Made by a program: the position numbers and the translations under genes
The notes under the pieces: model-generated
The model's input: only the letters and a program-made list of their open reading frames with translations
Database searches by the model: none
What the model was told of the DNA's origin: nothing
Source: Sporomusa acidovorans
GTDB lineage: Bacteria > Bacillota > Negativicutes > Sporomusales > Sporomusaceae
Assembly (NCBI RefSeq): GCF_900101845.1
Contig: NZ_FNAM01000010.1
Coordinates: forward strand, 1-64,000
Reading direction: 5' to 3'
DNA length: 64,000 bases
Shown here: positions 40,842-50,247 of the stretch, one piece after another
Layout of the letters: the number at the start of each line of letters is the position of its first letter
Position numbering within the stretch: position 1 is the stretch's first letter

Positions 40842-43800
40842 TTGAGCGCCGTTCGTCGTATATTTGTGGAAAAAAAACCCGGTTTTGCCGTAGAAGCCGA
40901 AGGAGTCTATTCTGATTTAAAACACCACCTGGGTATAGCAGGCTTAACAGAGGTGCGAATTCTGCACCGGTATGATATTAGTGGATTAAGCGACGCTGAA
41001 TTTGCGGCTTCCCTGCATACTATTTTTTCCGAACCGCCCGTGGACGATGTGTATGTAGAACAGTTTGCTGCGCCGGCAGGAGCGAGTATCTTTGCTATGG
41101 AATACTTGCCGGGCCAATATGACCAGCGGGCCGACTGGGCGGCTCAGTCCGTCCAAATTCTTACGCAGAAGGAACGTCCCGCAATCCGCACAGCCAAGGT
41201 ACTGGTTTTAACCGGGCAGTTAACTGAGGCGGAAGTGGCTAAGATTAAAGATTATTGTATCAATCCGGTTGAAGCCCGGGAAGCGGTGCTGGACAAACCA
41301 ACATCGCTTACCATGCCCGCCGCCGTGCCCGCCGATGTGGCTGTGCTTGAGGGTTTTACGGCGCTGCCGGAGGCTGCATTGGCACAGTTTTTACAGGAAC
41401 GGGGCCTGGCGATGAGTCTGGAAGATTTACTGTTTTGCCAGAATTATTTCCGTGATACCGAAAAGCGCAATCCGACAATTACGGAAATTAAAGTAATTGA
41501 TACGTACTGGTCGGATCATTGCCGTCATACTACGTTCCATACCCAAATAGGCGAGGTCGACATTGAAACAGGACCATACAGCCAGCCGGTTGTATGGTCC
41601 TGGAACGAATACCAAAAATGCCGGAGTTATGTGTATGGCGATAAGGCGGCCGGCCGTGATACCAATCTGATGGATATTGCCACCGCCGCCATGAAAGAAC
41701 TGAAAAAGCAGGGGCGGCTCACTGACCTCGACGAGTCGGAAGAAATTAACGCCTGCAGCATTGTTGTTAAGGCAGATATTGACGGCCGGCAGGAAGACTG
41801 GCTGGTTATGTTTAAAAATGAAACCCATAATCATCCGACCGAAATCGAACCTTTCGGGGGGGCTGCCACCTGTCTGGGAGGCTGTATTCGTGATCCGCTG
41901 TCAGGCCGTTCCTATGTGTACCAGGCGATGCGCGTTACCGGCAGCGGTGACCCGTGTGCTCCGCTGTCCGGCACACTTCCGGGAAAATTGTCGCAGCGGA
42001 AGATTACGACAAGCGCCGCGGCGGGTTATAGCTCTTATGGCAACCAAATAGGTTTGGCAACAGGCCAGGTGGCTGAGATTTACCATGAGGGCTATATTGC
42101 CAAACGGATGGAGATTGGCGCCGTTATGGCGGCTGCTCCCAAGAAAAATGTAGTTCGGCAAGTGCCGGAGCCTGGCGATGTTGTGTTACTGGTGGGCGGG
42201 CGTACCGGCCGTGACGGCTGCGGCGGCGCTACCGGGTCATCCAAGGCTCACACGGAAGAATCACTGGAAAATTGCGGCGCAGAGGTGCAGAAGGGCAATC
42301 CACCGACAGAACGGAAAATTCAGCGCTTGTTCCGCAAATGTACCGTTAGCACGATGATCAAACGGTGTAATGATTTTGGTGCCGGTGGTGTTTCCGTTGC
42401 TATTGGCGAACTGACTGACGGGTTAAAAATTAACCTGGATGCTGTCCCCAAAAAATACGAAGGGCTTGATGGCACTGAACTTGCAATTTCCGAATCACAG
42501 GAACGGATGGCCGTAGTGGTTGCGACCGGCGATGCCCGGAAATTTATTGAATATGCGGATGAAGAAAACCTGGAGGCAACCCTCGTAGCCGAGGTAACCG
42601 GCGATAACCGCCTGACGATGTTATGGCGCGGGCAGCCTATTGTTAGTCTCAGCCGTGAGTTTCTCAATACGAACGGAGTGAAACAGCACACGGATGTGTA
42701 CGTGGCGGCACCTGCTGCCACCAGCTATTTTACTGCCGTCCTTGCTAACAAAGCAGATTCACAAAATATCAAAGAAATATGGCTGAAAAATTTGCAAGAA
42801 CTCAATGTGGCCAGCCAAAAGGGTCTGGTTGAGCGTTTTGACAGCAGTATTGGCGCCAATACGGTAATTATGCCGTATGGCGGCAGATACCAGGATACTC
42901 CGGCTGAAGGCATGGTCGCCAAATTGCCGGTGCTGTCAGGCAGCACGACGACGGGAACTATCATGACGTATGGCTTTAATCCGGAAATTGCCACCTGGAG
43001 CCCTTTTCACGGAGCCGTCTATGCGGTGGTGGAAGCCGTAGCCAAAGTAGTTGCCTTAGGCGGCAATTTCCGTACGGTGAGGCTTACCTTGCAGGAGTAT
43101 TTTGAGAAACTGGGGCATGATCGCGAGAAATGGGGCAAACCGTTCAGCGCTCTGCTAGGCGCTTTCTATGCCCAACGGCAGCTTGGCATTCCGGCGATTG
43201 GCGGCAAAGACAGCATGTCAGGCTCTTTCAATGAGCTTGCCGTGCCGCCGACGCTTGTTGCTTTTGCGGTAACGGCAGTTGATGTCCGGCATGTGATTTC
43301 CCAGGAATTTAAACGGACCGGCAGCCAAGTGGCTGTAATTCGTGTGCCGCGGGGAGCCGATGAACTCCCTGACTTTTCCATGATGGCTGCCGCCTACGAC
43401 AGAATTCATCAGCTAGCTAAAGCAGATCAGATTTTGGCTGCCTACACGGTTAAGCTGGGAGGAATCGCCGAAGCTGTCAGCAAAATGGCTTTTGGCAGCC
43501 GGATCGGTTTTGAGTTTATAGGCCAAGCCGACAACGCGGCCCTATTTGCACCAGACTATGGCTCGCTGGTTCTCGAATTTCCTGAGGGGCTTGACCTTGC
43601 CGAAGCGCTGGAAGGCATAGACTATCGATTGCTGGGTCGGACAACAGTAAAACCCGTAATTGCCATAAATAAGACCGAGATAGCTTTGGATGAAGCATAT
43701 ACCTCCTGGGAACAGGCACTGGAAAAAGTATTTCCTACCCGGCCTGAACTTATGGAAGGCGAACCGGACTGTTTCAAGGCCTATACGGCAAGAAACACAC

Positions 43801-44621
43801 GGCGTCCCCGGGTGACTGCCGCCAAGCCTACCGTGTTGATTCCGGTATTTCCCGGCACCAACTGCGAATATGATACAGTGAGAGCCTTCGAACAGGCGGG
43901 AGCCGTTGCCGAGGTTTTGGTTATCCGTAACCTCACCGCCGCCCATATTGAAGAATCCATTGCTGTGTTGGCTCGCAAGATCGCGGCTGCGCAGATCGTG
44001 ATGCTGCCCGGAGGTTTTAGTGCCGGCGATGAGCCTGATGGCTCGGGTAAATTTATCGCCACGATGTTCCGGAATCCCCGGGTAAAAGAGGCGGTAACCG
44101 AATTTTTGCAACACCGCGATGGTTTGATGCTGGGTATTTGCAATGGCTTTCAGGCTTTGATCAAACTGGGGCTGGTGCCTTATGGCGAGATCCGGGATTT
44201 GGCAGAGCAGAGTCCCACCTTGACATTTAATAAAATCGGCCGCCATATATCCTGTATGGTCAATACCAAGATAGTCTCTACGTTGTCACCCTGGCTGAGC
44301 AATGTTGAGGCCGGTGAAGTTTTTACCATTCCTGCTTCCCACGGTGAAGGCCGGTTTTACGCTACCGCCGGGGAGATTGCCCAACTGGCGGCTAACGGCC
44401 AAATCGCAACTCAGTATGTCGATTGTAACGGGCGGCCGACCTATGATGTCAAATATAATCCGAATGGCTCATTCCACGCGATTGAAGCCATTACCAGCCC
44501 GGACGGACGGGTGTTTGGCAAAATGGGGCATTCAGAACGGATTGGCAGCCACGTTGCCGTTAATATTCCGGGCAATAAAGATCAGCGGTTGTTTAGTGCC
44601 GGTGTAAATTATTTTAGATAG
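40842..44621 (+). CDS. purL: Phosphoribosylformylglycinamidine synthase, single-chain
   Basis: 1259 residues, the large fused form combining PurS, PurL and PurQ functions. An N-terminal PurS-like region is followed by a linker and two AIRS-like halves (SDHCRHTTFHTQIG near 230, KNETHNHPTEIEPFGGAAT near 325, GGKDSMSGSFNEL near 785). The C-terminal glutaminase domain has FPGTNCEYD, LPGGFSAGDEPDGSG, LGICNGFQALIKLG (nucleophile Cys) and SHGEGRF (His). It converts FGAR to FGAM using glutamine. The start is TTG with AAGGAGGT upstream. No other pur gene is adjacent. Confidence 0.96.
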   Translation: MSAVRRIFVEKKPGFAVEAEGVYSDLKHHLGIAGLTEVRILHRYDISGLSDAEFAASLHTIFSEPPVDDVYVEQFAAPAGASIFAMEYLPGQYDQRADWAAQSVQILTQKERPAIRTAKVLVLTGQLTEAEVAKIKDYCINPVEAREAVLDKPTSLTMPAAVPADVAVLEGFTALPEAALAQFLQERGLAMSLEDLLFCQNYFRDTEKRNPTITEIKVIDTYWSDHCRHTTFHTQIGEVDIETGPYSQPVVWSWNEYQKCRSYVYGDKAAGRDTNLMDIATAAMKELKKQGRLTDLDESEEINACSIVVKADIDGRQEDWLVMFKNETHNHPTEIEPFGGAATCLGGCIRDPLSGRSYVYQAMRVTGSGDPCAPLSGTLPGKLSQRKITTSAAAGYSSYGNQIGLATGQVAEIYHEGYIAKRMEIGAVMAAAPKKNVVRQVPEPGDVVLLVGGRTGRDGCGGATGSSKAHTEESLENCGAEVQKGNPPTERKIQRLFRKCTVSTMIKRCNDFGAGGVSVAIGELTDGLKINLDAVPKKYEGLDGTELAISESQERMAVVVATGDARKFIEYADEENLEATLVAEVTGDNRLTMLWRGQPIVSLSREFLNTNGVKQHTDVYVAAPAATSYFTAVLANKADSQNIKEIWLKNLQELNVASQKGLVERFDSSIGANTVIMPYGGRYQDTPAEGMVAKLPVLSGSTTTGTIMTYGFNPEIATWSPFHGAVYAVVEAVAKVVALGGNFRTVRLTLQEYFEKLGHDREKWGKPFSALLGAFYAQRQLGIPAIGGKDSMSGSFNELAVPPTLVAFAVTAVDVRHVISQEFKRTGSQVAVIRVPRGADELPDFSMMAAAYDRIHQLAKADQILAAYTVKLGGIAEAVSKMAFGSRIGFEFIGQADNAALFAPDYGSLVLEFPEGLDLAEALEGIDYRLLGRTTVKPVIAINKTEIALDEAYTSWEQALEKVFPTRPELMEGEPDCFKAYTARNTRRPRVTAAKPTVLIPVFPGTNCEYDTVRAFEQAGAVAEVLVIRNLTAAHIEESIAVLARKIAAAQIVMLPGGFSAGDEPDGSGKFIATMFRNPRVKEAVTEFLQHRDGLMLGICNGFQALIKLGLVPYGEIRDLAEQSPTLTFNKIGRHISCMVNTKIVSTLSPWLSNVEAGEVFTIPASHGEGRFYATAGEIAQLAANGQIATQYVDCNGRPTYDVKYNPNGSFHAIEAITSPDGRVFGKMGHSERIGSHVAVNIPGNKDQRLFSAGVNYFR

Positions 44622-44641
44622 ACGTGCGGGAGAGTGATAGT

Positions 44642-45010
44642 ATGCTTAGTGTTGCTCATATTGGTATTGTAGTGAAAGATACCGATAAGTCGCTCGACTT
44701 TTATACCCGGGTATTAGGGTGTACAGTAGAGGAAACTTATCAGGATGAACGGATTCGTTTAACATTTATCAAAGCCGGGCAGCAAACGATTGAACTGATT
44801 CAATATCAGGAAGATGCTGTAAAAACACGTGGGGCGGGCAATGTTGACCATATCGCGTTTGCGGTAACTGACATGGAGGCTGAAGTTGCCAGGCTGCGGC
44901 AGCATAAGGTCACATTGTTGTTGGATCAGCCCAAGGTAACAAACGGCAAAAAAATTCTGTTTTTTGCCGGGCCGGATGGTGAACGGCTGGAGTTTGTGCA
45001 AAAATTATGA
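44642..45010 (+). CDS. VOC-family protein (glyoxalase / methylmalonyl-CoA epimerase-like)
   Basis: 122 residues from ATG 44642 behind GGGAGAG. Two beta-alpha-beta-beta-beta modules: VAHIGIVVKDTDKSLDFYTRVLG and NVDHIAFAVTDMEAEVARL, ending in ERLEFVQ. The metal-site residues H (VAHIG), H (VDHIAF) and E (RLEF) are in place. The protein could be a lactoylglutathione lyase or methylmalonyl-CoA epimerase; the ISP-type context gives no decision. Confidence 0.8.
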   Translation: MLSVAHIGIVVKDTDKSLDFYTRVLGCTVEETYQDERIRLTFIKAGQQTIELIQYQEDAVKTRGAGNVDHIAFAVTDMEAEVARLRQHKVTLLLDQPKVTNGKKILFFAGPDGERLEFVQKL

Positions 45011-45016
45011 CAACAA

Positions 45017-45066
45017 GACGGACGGTTCGGTACTGCTGGCAACCAGCAAGTACCGAACCGTCCGTC
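45017..45066. repeat. Long perfect palindrome, REP-like
   Basis: 18-bp perfect arms (45017-45034 and 45049-45066) continued by an inner 5-bp GCTGG/CCAGC stem with one bulged A and a CAA loop, giving a 23-bp hairpin. It is GC-rich, has no T-tract, and resembles REP/RAYT-type dispersed palindromes that carry GGTTCGG or CCGAACC cores. Other copies are not seen in the window. Confidence 0.5.
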
Positions 45067-45206
45067 ACCGTCATATACCGCATATTACCTCCATATCTGT
45101 GTTGCTTCTTGCTTGTAGTAAACATATAATAATAAAGAGTATTAAATAAAAACATTGTTCTATATTGCCCTGCCGGGCGCATGGATCATGTTTGGGGGGT
45201 CTTAGT

Positions 45207-46100
45207 ATTAATTTCCAGGATATCACGTTGGCGCAAAAAGCCTTGTTTGATAAATGTTTTAGTCACCGCCGATATGAGAATGCTCATTATAATTTTACTA
45301 ATTTATTTATGTGGCGCCAGCTATATTCCATCAAATGGGCAGAGGCGGACGGCTATCTGGTCATAAAGGCGGGGCAGGGAGAAAATCAGTTTCTGCTGCA
45401 GCCATTTGGGCCTGATGCCGGCATCGAAGCCATTCTGGAAAAGATGGCGGATTATTGCGCAGAGCATGCTCTTGCCTTCAGTCTGCGGGGCATTGAAAAA
45501 TTCATGATCGATATTTTGGAAAATTGGCGGCCGGGTCAGTTTGTTATTACCAGTGACCGCGATAATTTCGATTATGTTTATCATAGCAAGGATCTAATTG
45601 AATTAAAAGGCCGTAAATATCATAGTAAAAAAAATCACATCAACAGCTTTCTCCGCAACCATCCGGATTATCAATATTTTCCGTTAACGCCTGAATGGGT
45701 GCCGCGTTGCATTGAAACCCAATTAGATTGGTGCCAAAAGAAGGGCTGTGAAGATGATCCCTTGTTAAAAGGCGAGCGGGACGCTATCATCGAAGTGCTT
45801 ACCCACTGGAATGAGCTCAAGCTGACCGGAGGGTTGATTTATATTGACGGCAAAGTCGAAGCCTTTAGTTTTGGCGAGCAATTAAACAGTGATATGGCAG
45901 TTATCCATGTAGAAAAGGCAAATCCCGATATCCGGGGTGTCTATCCGGTAATTAATCAGCAGTTCTGTAAAAATGCCTGGAAGCATTTACTCTATATCAA
46001 CCGGGAGGAAGATATGGGGCTGGAAGGGTTGCGTAAAGCCAAGGAGTCGTATTGTCCGGCACGAATGGTAGAAAAATTTAATGCCAGAGCAAAATACTAA
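45207..46100 (+). CDS. DUF2156-family protein
   Basis: About 297 residues if translation starts at ATT 45207, which follows GGGGGG by 7 nt and gives the family-like opening I/M-N-F-Q-D-I. TTG at 45165 or 45192 are the canonical alternatives. The family resembles the C-terminal GNAT-type domain of phosphatidylglycerol lysyltransferases; typical features are FTNLFMWR, GRKYHSKKNHINSFLRNHP and HVEKANPDIRGVYPVINQQF. Likely an aminoacyl- or acyl-transferase; the substrate is unknown. The upstream 140 bp contains the 45017-45066 palindrome. Confidence 0.75.
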   Translation: MNFQDITLAQKALFDKCFSHRRYENAHYNFTNLFMWRQLYSIKWAEADGYLVIKAGQGENQFLLQPFGPDAGIEAILEKMADYCAEHALAFSLRGIEKFMIDILENWRPGQFVITSDRDNFDYVYHSKDLIELKGRKYHSKKNHINSFLRNHPDYQYFPLTPEWVPRCIETQLDWCQKKGCEDDPLLKGERDAIIEVLTHWNELKLTGGLIYIDGKVEAFSFGEQLNSDMAVIHVEKANPDIRGVYPVINQQFCKNAWKHLLYINREEDMGLEGLRKAKESYCPARMVEKFNARAKY

Positions 46101-46303
46101 ATCCAAGTTATGGGCAAACTATAGGTTAAAGTCTTATAGCCGCAACCTGCCATTAGTAAAAATTTTGCTTGATGGCTTTATTTTGGGCGTGGTTATGGTA
46201 TAATTTTTAAAGGATTTTTTATTGTGCTTTCGGTTTATGTGCAAAAAGCACAGCGGCGCATTTGTAGTCTAGTCATCATTTCTGCAAGGGAAGGACAGGC
46301 AAG

Positions 46304-47146
46304 ATGGAAATTAAATCAATTAAAAAATTAAAACTATATGGTTTTAATAATCTCACCAAAACACTCAGCTTTAACATGTATGATATCTGCTATGCGAAAA
46401 CTCCGCAGCATCGACATTCGTATATAGAGTATATTGATGAGGAATATAGCGCCGAGCGGTTAACCAATATTTTGACTGAGGTCGCCCATATTATTGGAGC
46501 TAATATCCTGAATATTGCCAAGCAGGATTATGACCCACAGGGGGCCAGTGTCACGATGCTGATTTCCGAAGAACCGGTTAACCAGCCGGGTGAGCTTGTT
46601 ACCCGGGAAGAATGCGGCGAATGTGAGCTCAATGAGCCCATGCCTGATGCCGTGGTTTGCCATCTGGACAAAAGCCATATTACGGTTCACACGTATCCTG
46701 AGAGCCATCCGGACGAAGGAATCAGCACTTTTCGGGCAGATATCGACGTATCTACCTGTGGGCACATATCACCGCTTAAGGCGTTGAATTTTCTTATTAA
46801 TACTTTCCGCCCTGATATCGCAGTCACTGATTACCGGGTACGGGGTTTTACCCGGGACGTAAACGGCAAAAAGTTCTTTATCGATCATAAAATAAATTCG
46901 ATTCAAAACTATATTTCCAGTGAAAATCGGGATCTCTACCAAATGATTGACGTCAATGTCTATCAGGAAAATATTTTTCATACCAAAATGTTATTGAAAG
47001 AATTCGATTTGGATAACTATTTGTTTGGAACAGCCAAAAAAGAATTAATGGCTGGCGAAAAAAAGAAAATCAAACAACGGCTAAAAAAAGAGATGGCTGA
47101 GATTTTTTACGGAAGAAATATTCCTAAAGTCAGTCTCAAATTATAA
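46304..47146 (+). CDS. speD: S-adenosylmethionine decarboxylase proenzyme, E. coli-type
   Basis: 280 residues. It makes decarboxylated SAM for spermidine synthesis. The self-cleavage site is the Lys123-Ser124 junction in [12 protein letters not shown]; serine becomes the pyruvoyl group of the alpha chain. Other family segments: [11 protein letters not shown] near the start and [19 protein letters not shown]. The size (normally ~264) and motifs fit the longer SpeD class. SD AAGGGAAGGA lies before the ATG, and a TATAAT (46199-46204) is upstream. No spermidine synthase gene is adjacent. Confidence 0.93.
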   Translation: MEIKSIKKLKLYGFNNLTKTLSFNMYDICYAKTPQHRHSYIEYIDEEYSAERLTNILTEVAHIIGANILNIAKQDYDPQGASVTMLISEEPVNQPGELVTREECGECELNEPMPDAVVCHLDKSHITVHTYPESHPDEGISTFRADIDVSTCGHISPLKALNFLINTFRPDIAVTDYRVRGFTRDVNGKKFFIDHKINSIQNYISSENRDLYQMIDVNVYQENIFHTKMLLKEFDLDNYLFGTAKKELMAGEKKKIKQRLKKEMAEIFYGRNIPKVSLKL

Positions 47147-47153
47147 ATACATT

Positions 47154-47183
47154 AAAATCCCCCAAATGGGGGATTTTAATTTT
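47154..47183 (+). terminator. Intrinsic terminator after speD, overlapping the next SD
   Basis: AAAATCCCCC (47154-47163) pairs exactly with 47168-47177 around AAAT, followed by AATTTT. The GGGGGA of the right arm is the only SD-like sequence for the next ATG (47184), so the hairpin may also modulate its translation. Confidence 0.7.
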
Positions 47184-47780
47184 ATGAAACTACTATTACA
47201 TCCCTTGCCGGTTCGCCTATTTCACTGGATTATGTTTGCTGCCGTCATGTTTCTTGTTATCACCGGGCTATATCTCACTGATCCATGGCTTACGCTGCCT
47301 TATGGCCTGATACGAAAAGCGCATATGCTTGCGGGGATTATTCTGGTCTTAAACTTTGGGGGGCAGGTTTGCTATTATCTTATCACCGGCAAGTATACCG
47401 AGGTGCTGTTTACCAGGCATGATCTCCCTAATTTGCGCAGCTTTTTCCGCTACACACTGTTTATTACCGAGACGCATCCGAACTACGGGCGTTACAACCC
47501 GGGACAAAAGGCACTGTTTACCAGTTGGGGACTGGCCGTCATAGTATCAGGAGTGACGTCCCTGCCGTATTTTTTGCCGGAGTTTGCCTCCTGGCTTAGC
47601 CTGCCGGTTGGTGGTCTTGTGGGAACCAGAATTGTTTTTTACGGTATTACCATATACTTTTTGGCAACCATCCCCCTGCATTTGTATTTAGTCTTTACGG
47701 AAGACCCCGTAAAGTTGCAGGCGATGTTCTCCGGATATGTAAACAAAGAGCCAACGTGTAAAGATAGGGACAAATCGTAA
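47184..47780 (+). CDS. Membrane b-type cytochrome (formate dehydrogenase gamma-like)
   Basis: 198 residues with four to five hydrophobic segments. The opening LLHPLPVRLFHWIMFAAVMFLVITGLYL is that of the di-heme cytochrome b561/FdnI family; candidate heme histidines are in LFHW, RKAHML and IPLHLYL. Start ATG 47184 is preferred over ATG 47166, which lies inside the hairpin and lacks an SD. No partner dehydrogenase is adjacent, so the physiological donor is unknown. Confidence 0.75.
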   Translation: MKLLLHPLPVRLFHWIMFAAVMFLVITGLYLTDPWLTLPYGLIRKAHMLAGIILVLNFGGQVCYYLITGKYTEVLFTRHDLPNLRSFFRYTLFITETHPNYGRYNPGQKALFTSWGLAVIVSGVTSLPYFLPEFASWLSLPVGGLVGTRIVFYGITIYFLATIPLHLYLVFTEDPVKLQAMFSGYVNKEPTCKDRDKS

Positions 47781-47797
47781 GGTTTACTCTAATCTGG

Positions 47798-49294
47798 TCA
47801 AGGCGCTAGGGCAGCTATGGAGGAAGATGCCGGGAACTGATCGTGATTTGTTTGCGAGTTTGCGACAGATGTCAGTATTTCCCGGCCGGCATCCATCCCC
47901 TGCGCACCGGTTAGAACAATAAGATCACCGGGCAGGGCATGGCCGAGAGCGTCTTTGAGCGCACCCGCCAGCGTGCTAAAAAAGGTGAACCCGGTATTTA
48001 ACCGGTTGAGTGTTGTCAAAAAGGCCAGGCGTTCTTCCTGCGTAACCGCATCAGCCCAGCCGACATTGTTACTGCTGGCCGTGATGATGAAATGGAAGGG
48101 GATTTTTTGGCGTATGCTGGCAAAGGTGGCCGCATTGGCGGCATTGATTGCCGTGCCGCGATGGCCGCGGATGGCATTAACGACAATAAGCCGTTTATAC
48201 CTGAACAGCGAGATGGTGTCAAACACGGCTTGAATACTGCCTGGGTTCAGGGCCGTATCGTCAATAACCGTAAGGCCGTGCAGATGGAATACATCCATGC
48301 GCCGTGTCACGCTGCGGAATGTGGCCAACGCCCGGGCGATCGCTGCCGGCGGTAAGTTATGCAACAACGCGGCAGCGGCTGCAAGCAGTGCATTTTCAAC
48401 GTTATGACGACCAGGTAAGGCAAGTGTGATGGAATGCCTGCCAATTGGCCACGACTGTCCAGCCAGTGTGGCAAACGGTATATTGATAGCCAGGGTAAAG
48501 GTGCAGCCATAGGCGGTTTGGCGGCAAATATGGGCAGTGAGATCAGCCTCTCTGTCTAACGCGGCAGTAATCACTCTGCCGCTAAAACCTGCTGCCATGG
48601 CCTTGCAATTAGCGTCAGCCCAATTGACAATAAGCGGTGCAGCGGGAGCCAGTAAGTCCAGAAACTTTGCCTTGGCCGCAAGGTAGCTGGCATAACTGCC
48701 GTGAAAATCGAGATGATCAGCGCATAAATTGCTGAGTATGCCGGCAGAAAAGCGAACATGCGCGACGCGGTGCATATCAATGCCTTGGGCGGATACTTCC
48801 ATAGCCGCGTGGGTAACTTTATTGTTAAGCATTTGCGCCAGATAGTACTGCAAACTGACTGCATCCGGTGTTGTAAGTGTGCTGGGGATGGAAGCTTTGC
48901 CGGTATTGACCCGGATAGTGCCAATGAGTCCGGCTTTTAGGCCTGCCTCAAGGAAAATATGCTCAAGCATACAGGCAATGGTTGTTTTGCCGTTAGAACC
49001 GGTTATACCAGTTAACCTCAGTTGGTGTGAGGGATCTTTGTAGAAAGCGGCAGCCAGTGCCGACAGAGTCAATCTGGCATTAGTGACAGCAATTACCGGA
49101 ATACTCAGTGGCGGCAGGTTCTGGGGACAGTCGCTTACGACTGCCAGCGCTCCCCGCTCGGCTGCTGCCCGGGCAAAAGAATTGCCGTCAACACTGCGGC
49201 CGCAGATTGCGACAAAAATATGACCGGGCTGTACTTTGCCGGAATGGCAGGTAACCCCTGTTGCCTGGCTAAGCCAGTTATCGAGTGCTTGCAT
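47798..49294 (-). CDS. MurE-like Mur ligase of uncertain function
   Basis: 498 residues. All three Mur domains are visible: an N-terminal domain with GHIFVAICGRSVDG; the ATP-binding domain with GITGSNGKTTIACMLE, TTPDAVSLQ and HAAMEVSAQGIDMHRV; and a C-terminal ligase domain. Standard MurE motifs are altered: DYAHTPD is IDDTALNPGS, the DNPR amino-acid specificity motif is absent (ASSNNVG), and the GGDRD-like segment reads NAIRGHRGT. The start ATG has AGGGGGA upstream. It lies divergently from a VanW gene and 1 kb from a SpoIID-like gene, so an envelope or spore-coat role is plausible. It is probably not the housekeeping MurE. Confidence 0.7.
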   Translation of the reverse strand: MQALDNWLSQATGVTCHSGKVQPGHIFVAICGRSVDGNSFARAAAERGALAVVSDCPQNLPPLSIPVIAVTNARLTLSALAAAFYKDPSHQLRLTGITGSNGKTTIACMLEHIFLEAGLKAGLIGTIRVNTGKASIPSTLTTPDAVSLQYYLAQMLNNKVTHAAMEVSAQGIDMHRVAHVRFSAGILSNLCADHLDFHGSYASYLAAKAKFLDLLAPAAPLIVNWADANCKAMAAGFSGRVITAALDREADLTAHICRQTAYGCTFTLAINIPFATLAGQSWPIGRHSITLALPGRHNVENALLAAAAALLHNLPPAAIARALATFRSVTRRMDVFHLHGLTVIDDTALNPGSIQAVFDTISLFRYKRLIVVNAIRGHRGTAINAANAATFASIRQKIPFHFIITASSNNVGWADAVTQEERLAFLTTLNRLNTGFTFFSTLAGALKDALGHALPGDLIVLTGAQGMDAGREILTSVANSQTNHDQFPASSSIAALAP

Positions 49295-49362
49295 GTCAGT
49301 TCCCCCTTGTCAGCCAATTTGCTACTCCATGGTATTCTTTCTATCGGCAGGAGGTGAACGAG

Positions 49363-50205
49363 ATAAAAAAAATTTTTCATTTACCGCTATTAATATTTAG
49401 TATTGTGATGGCGCTTAGCATGGGCTGCGCTTTAAAAGAGCCTGCCCCCAAACCGGAGGAGCGCCTGATTGCCGACAATGTAACAATTGAGGGGCAGGTT
49501 GTGGGTAATATGATACCAGGGGAAGCAAGCCGAGTTCTTGTTAACTTAGCTAAAGCCAAAGACATACCGGCGGTAAACGCCGGTTTTGACCCGGATAGCG
49601 GGGAAGTGATGCCGGAAAAGCCGGGTCAGCGTTTACAGGTTTCCGCTACTCTTAACGCCTTGCTGGCAGCTAAAGCCGGCGATAGCGTCACACCGGTTTA
49701 TGAAGTATTTGCCCCCGATATTACCAGGGACAAGCTGGCACGCAGCCGTAAATTAGGCAGCTACACAACGAACATTTGGGACAGGAGTCCGGGGCGTATG
49801 GCCAATATTCGCTTGGGGGCCAAATTGATTAATAACACCGTTCTTGAACCCGGGCAGGAATTTTCCTTTAATCGGATTACCGGTGAACCCACCGCGGAAC
49901 GAGGCTTCCAGCCTGCCATTGTATATGGGGACGATGGGGAAAATCAGGAAGAATTTGGCGGCGGCCTGTGTCAGGTATCTTCGACATTATATAATGCGGT
50001 GCTGGCCGGCAACCTAAAGATCACCGAACGTCATCCCCATTCCCAGCCGGTCAATTATGTACCGCCGGGCAAGGATGCAACTACCTATACCGATAAGGAT
50101 TTCCGCTTTATGAATAACACGCGGCGGAAAATCATGCAGCGCGCATTTGTCGAAGTTGAGGCTGCACGGCTTACGGTGGAACTTTGGGAATTACCCGACG
50201 TATAA
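49363..50205 (+). CDS. VanW-family lipoprotein
   Basis: About 280 residues. The AGGAGG at 49349-49354 places initiation at ATA 49363, giving MKKIFHLPLLIFSIVMALSM and then GC, a textbook lipoprotein signal (lipobox LSMGC). No ATG/GTG/TTG fits the SD. VanW hallmarks follow: TTNIWDRSPGRMANIRLGAKLINNTVLEPGQEFSFN and GFQPAIVYGDDG, then FGGGLCQVSSTLYNAVLAG. VanW proteins are extracytoplasmic and of uncertain role in the peptidoglycan or antibiotic-related context. It is followed by a SpoIID-like gene after 42 nt. Confidence 0.82.
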   Translation: MKKIFHLPLLIFSIVMALSMGCALKEPAPKPEERLIADNVTIEGQVVGNMIPGEASRVLVNLAKAKDIPAVNAGFDPDSGEVMPEKPGQRLQVSATLNALLAAKAGDSVTPVYEVFAPDITRDKLARSRKLGSYTTNIWDRSPGRMANIRLGAKLINNTVLEPGQEFSFNRITGEPTAERGFQPAIVYGDDGENQEEFGGGLCQVSSTLYNAVLAGNLKITERHPHSQPVNYVPPGKDATTYTDKDFRFMNNTRRKIMQRAFVEVEAARLTVELWELPDV

Positions 50206-50247
50206 ACAAAAGTCTGCCAAGCCATACTAAGCGTGAGGTGGGAGCGC

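Noticed and set aside
43542..44246. Minus-strand open frame of 234 codons inside purL
   Set aside because: It lies opposite strongly conserved PurL motifs (glutaminase domain), has no SD and no domain; a shadow frame.
49285..49362. Upstream extension of the VanW protein to TTG 49285
   Set aside because: It would add 26 residues that overlap the divergent MurE-like gene, lack an SD and bury the lipoprotein signal.
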